Assembly (NCBI GenBank): GCA_951640165.1
Contig: OX621247.1
Location: forward strand, 32,834,001-32,898,000
Length of the DNA: 64,000 nucleotides
Direction of reading: 5' to 3'
From: Pseudoips prasinana
Lineage: Eukaryota > Arthropoda > Insecta > Lepidoptera > Nolidae
Shown: positions 62,352-64,000 of the stretch, one piece after another
How positions within the stretch are numbered: the stretch's first letter is position 1
How the letters are laid out: each line of letters opens with the position of its first letter
Position numbers and translations under genes: made by a program
The notes under the pieces: generated by a model
What the model was told of the DNA's origin: nothing
The model's input: only the letters and a program-made list of their open reading frames with translations
Database searches by the model: none

Positions 62352-62654
62352 AAAGCGCGACCGTCGTTATAAACACAAGGTCCGCCATAATGATAACATT
62401 TAATTCGTACCTTAATATAGACAGAACCATTCAGACAAAATGTAGTAAAAATATAGCTAAAATTTAGAATTTTGATGATTAAACCTACACATGATCCTTG
62501 ACAATAACTTAATTTTATTTAGCTAAATATCGTTACTGTTATAAAATAAATCTTATTGTAAATTATTTCCTACAATCCGTGTACCTAAATATCTATATGT
62601 ACCTAGAAATAATTATAAATTAATTATGTATTACTGCGATTATATATTATATAT
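62352..62654 (+). mobile_element. LINE-tail K copy, upstream and central parts
   Basis: AAGCGCGACCGTCGTTATAA, ACAAGGTCCGCCATAATGAT, AATCCGTGTACCTAAATATC. Confidence 0.65.
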
Positions 62655-62827
62655 TTTTTACTATATAAAAATAAGTCGGGTTTTCCTTCCTGACGCTATA
62701 ACTCCAGAACGCACGAACCGATTTCCACGGTTTTGCATTCGTTGGAAAGGTCCGGAAGGCTCCGTGAGGTTTATAGCAAAGAAAATTTATAAAATTTAAC
62801 GCGGGTAACACCGCGGGGCACAGCTAG
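62655..62827 (+). mobile_element. Helitron, another subtype
   Basis: ACTATATAAAAATAAGTCGG start region, ACGAACCGATTTCCACGGTT, then AACGCGGGTAACACCGCGGG hairpin and GCACAGCTAG end. Confidence 0.6.
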
Positions 62828-63204
62828 TAAATAAATAAAAACAATGTACAAATCCCAACAAATCTTCCAGATACCATGTACCGTTGGTTGCACGTGATAA
62901 CATAGAATGTAATCAAGCCGGGCATATCCCATATCCTCGTAAAGCCATAAAACAGAGGTCGTATTCGGAGGGCCGTCCATAACTCCCGTTTATTGCTGTA
63001 ATCTTAATAACCAAAATATTTTTGTTCGAAATAATTTCGACGCCCAAATAGGGTACCGCGAGTGTACCCTTTTCGTTTTAAGTAATGTTTGTTTATGCCA
63101 GTTATAAAATGAAAATATGATAATCGTTTTGAAGACAGCGGCGCGTGCGTGATGTATGGAATTCGGTAATGCTACTATTATTATACATTGGTAAGTGAAT
63201 ATCG
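62828..63204. other. No gene seen
   Basis: Unassigned, apparently unique. Confidence 0.4.
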
Positions 63205-63690
63205 ACTATGTACATCTGTGTGTTCTAAGTCTGGGTGTAATCTATACATATAATAAAATCGTAGGAAAGTCAAAACTGTACATTGAATATTTATTAAAAG
63301 GATACTTGGGGTGTGATCAAAGCCAAAAATATAGTTTTTAGAATTTTTGTCTGTTTGTCTGTATGTATGTCCGGGCTAAACTCAAAAAGTACTGCATGGA
63401 TTTACTTCAAATTTTGCATAAATATTACTTAGAGGTCGGGTCAACATATAGGCTATTATCACGCTGTCACCTACGGGGGAGGAGCTGTGATAATTTATAA
63501 AATTCAACGCGGGTAAAACCGCGGGGCACAGCTAGTTATTTATATAAGTATTTATTTACAAAAGAACAGTAGTAGGCACATGTAGTATATCAGTTATCTG
63601 GTTTCGTTAAGTTCTGCTTAGTTTGGGATCAGATGACCGTGTGTTAATAATGTTCTTAGATATTGTAAGATATGCTCTGCCTAGTTTGGG
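63205..63690 (+). mobile_element. SINE-D body interrupted by Hel-B
   Basis: Left GTTCTAAGTCTGGGTGTAA, right TTATTTATATAAGTATTTAT, TACAAAAGAACAGTAG, TGGGATCAGATGACCGTGTG. Confidence 0.75.
63241..63535 (+). mobile_element. Helitron Hel-B, copy 4, with readable empty site
   Basis: TC at 63241 to CTAG at 63532-63535. Host bases are A on the left and T on the right, and the uninterrupted SINE reads GTGTAATTATCTATATAAG. This fits Helitron insertion between A and T without target duplication. GCGGGTAAAACCGCGGGG hairpin before the end. 295 bp, noncoding. Confidence 0.9.
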
Positions 63691-63840
63691 ATTAGATGGT
63701 GGTGCACGAGTTGTCCCAAGATACATATTAATATTTTTTTGATGTAATTAATATATATATTGGGACACTAACACACTGCTATCTGATTTCAAACTAGGCA
63801 AAGCTTGTTCTATGGTAACCAGACAACTGATTACTTTACT
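63691..63840. mobile_element. SINE-D fragments
   Basis: A plus piece ends at about 63726 (ATTAGATGGTGGTGCACGAG). A minus piece runs 63757-63840 (TTGGGACACTAACACACTGC, GGTAACCAGACAACTGATTA). Confidence 0.55.
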
Positions 63841-63851
63841 TTTATATTTAA

Positions 63852-64000
63852 ACTAGCTGTGCTCCGCGGTTTTACCCGCGTTAAACTTTATAAATTATCA
63901 CAGCTCCTCCCCCGTAGGTGATAGCGTGATAATATGTAGCCTATGTGTTGACCCGACCTCTTAGTAATATTCATGCAAAATTTGAAGTAAATCGATGCAG
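63852..64000 (-). mobile_element. Helitron Hel-B, copy 5, cut by the window end
   Basis: ACTAGCTGTGCTCCGCGG, GTAGGTGATAGCGTGATAAT, TGTTGACCCGACCTCTTAGT in reverse orientation. Confidence 0.75.

Overview
The window looks like a stretch of a lepidopteran (moth or butterfly) nuclear chromosome. The DNA is AT-rich and eukaryotic: the one clear gene is split by GT-AG introns, and there is no operon structure. The repeats are of types common in Lepidoptera: short Helitron copies ending CCGCGGGGCACAGCTAG, SINEs with tRNA-like heads, a 5S-rRNA-like SINE, R1/RTE/CR1-like LINE tails, TA- and TTAA-flanked MITEs, and a mariner. I cannot name the species. No bacterial, viral or organellar segment was recognised.

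The gene lies at 51.5-57.8 kb on the minus strand. It has a likely noncoding first exon (57756 upward, donor GTAAGT) and three coding exons (57617-56768, 53507-52828, 52205-51516). The phases join exactly to give a 739-residue protein with 12 C2H2 zinc fingers in two blocks (five in coding exon 2, seven in coding exon 3) behind a finger-free acidic N-terminal third. It is probably a nuclear DNA-binding protein. Its 3.3-kb second intron is packed with SINEs, Helitron pieces, a LINE relic and a degenerate 16-bp tandem repeat. No partner gene is visible, so the window does not show genes working together.

Layout. 0-7 kb: LINE relics, the first copies of a 135-bp TA MITE, hairpins and Helitron fragments. 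7.1-8.2 kb: a 129-bp satellite of about seven copies whose unit contains the 3' end of the Helitron lying directly before it. 8.4-13.6 kb: SINEs, Helitrons and a GACTTC hexamer array. 14.0-14.8 kb: a 5'-truncated R1-like LINE with target duplication inside an RTE-type repeat. 15-27 kb: SINEs, LINE 3' ends, Helitrons and MITEs. 27.0-28.5 kb: two inverted duplications that each contain tRNA-like SINE heads. 28.7-36 kb: piggyBac-like and TA MITEs and scattered LINE coding relics. 36.6-46.2 kb: nested SINEs, LINEs and MITEs, including a three-level nest at 45.5-46.1 kb, and several foldback elements. 46.4-48 kb: mostly unique DNA with a CpG-dense block that may be a promoter. 48-51.5 kb: Helitron and SINE copies, then unique DNA downstream of the gene. 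58.8-60.3 kb: a dead mariner nested in a SINE. 60.4-64 kb: nested SINEs, a LINE 3' end and Helitrons, one with a readable empty site.

I did not find a previously undescribed functional system. The points most worth checking are the Helitron-end satellite, the inverted SINE insertions, the precise nested insertions, which allow relative dating, and the CpG-dense candidate promoter at 47.2-47.5 kb. Family labels (SINE-A to G, SINE-5S, Hel-A/B/C, MITE-135, tail K) are mine and only link copies within this window.
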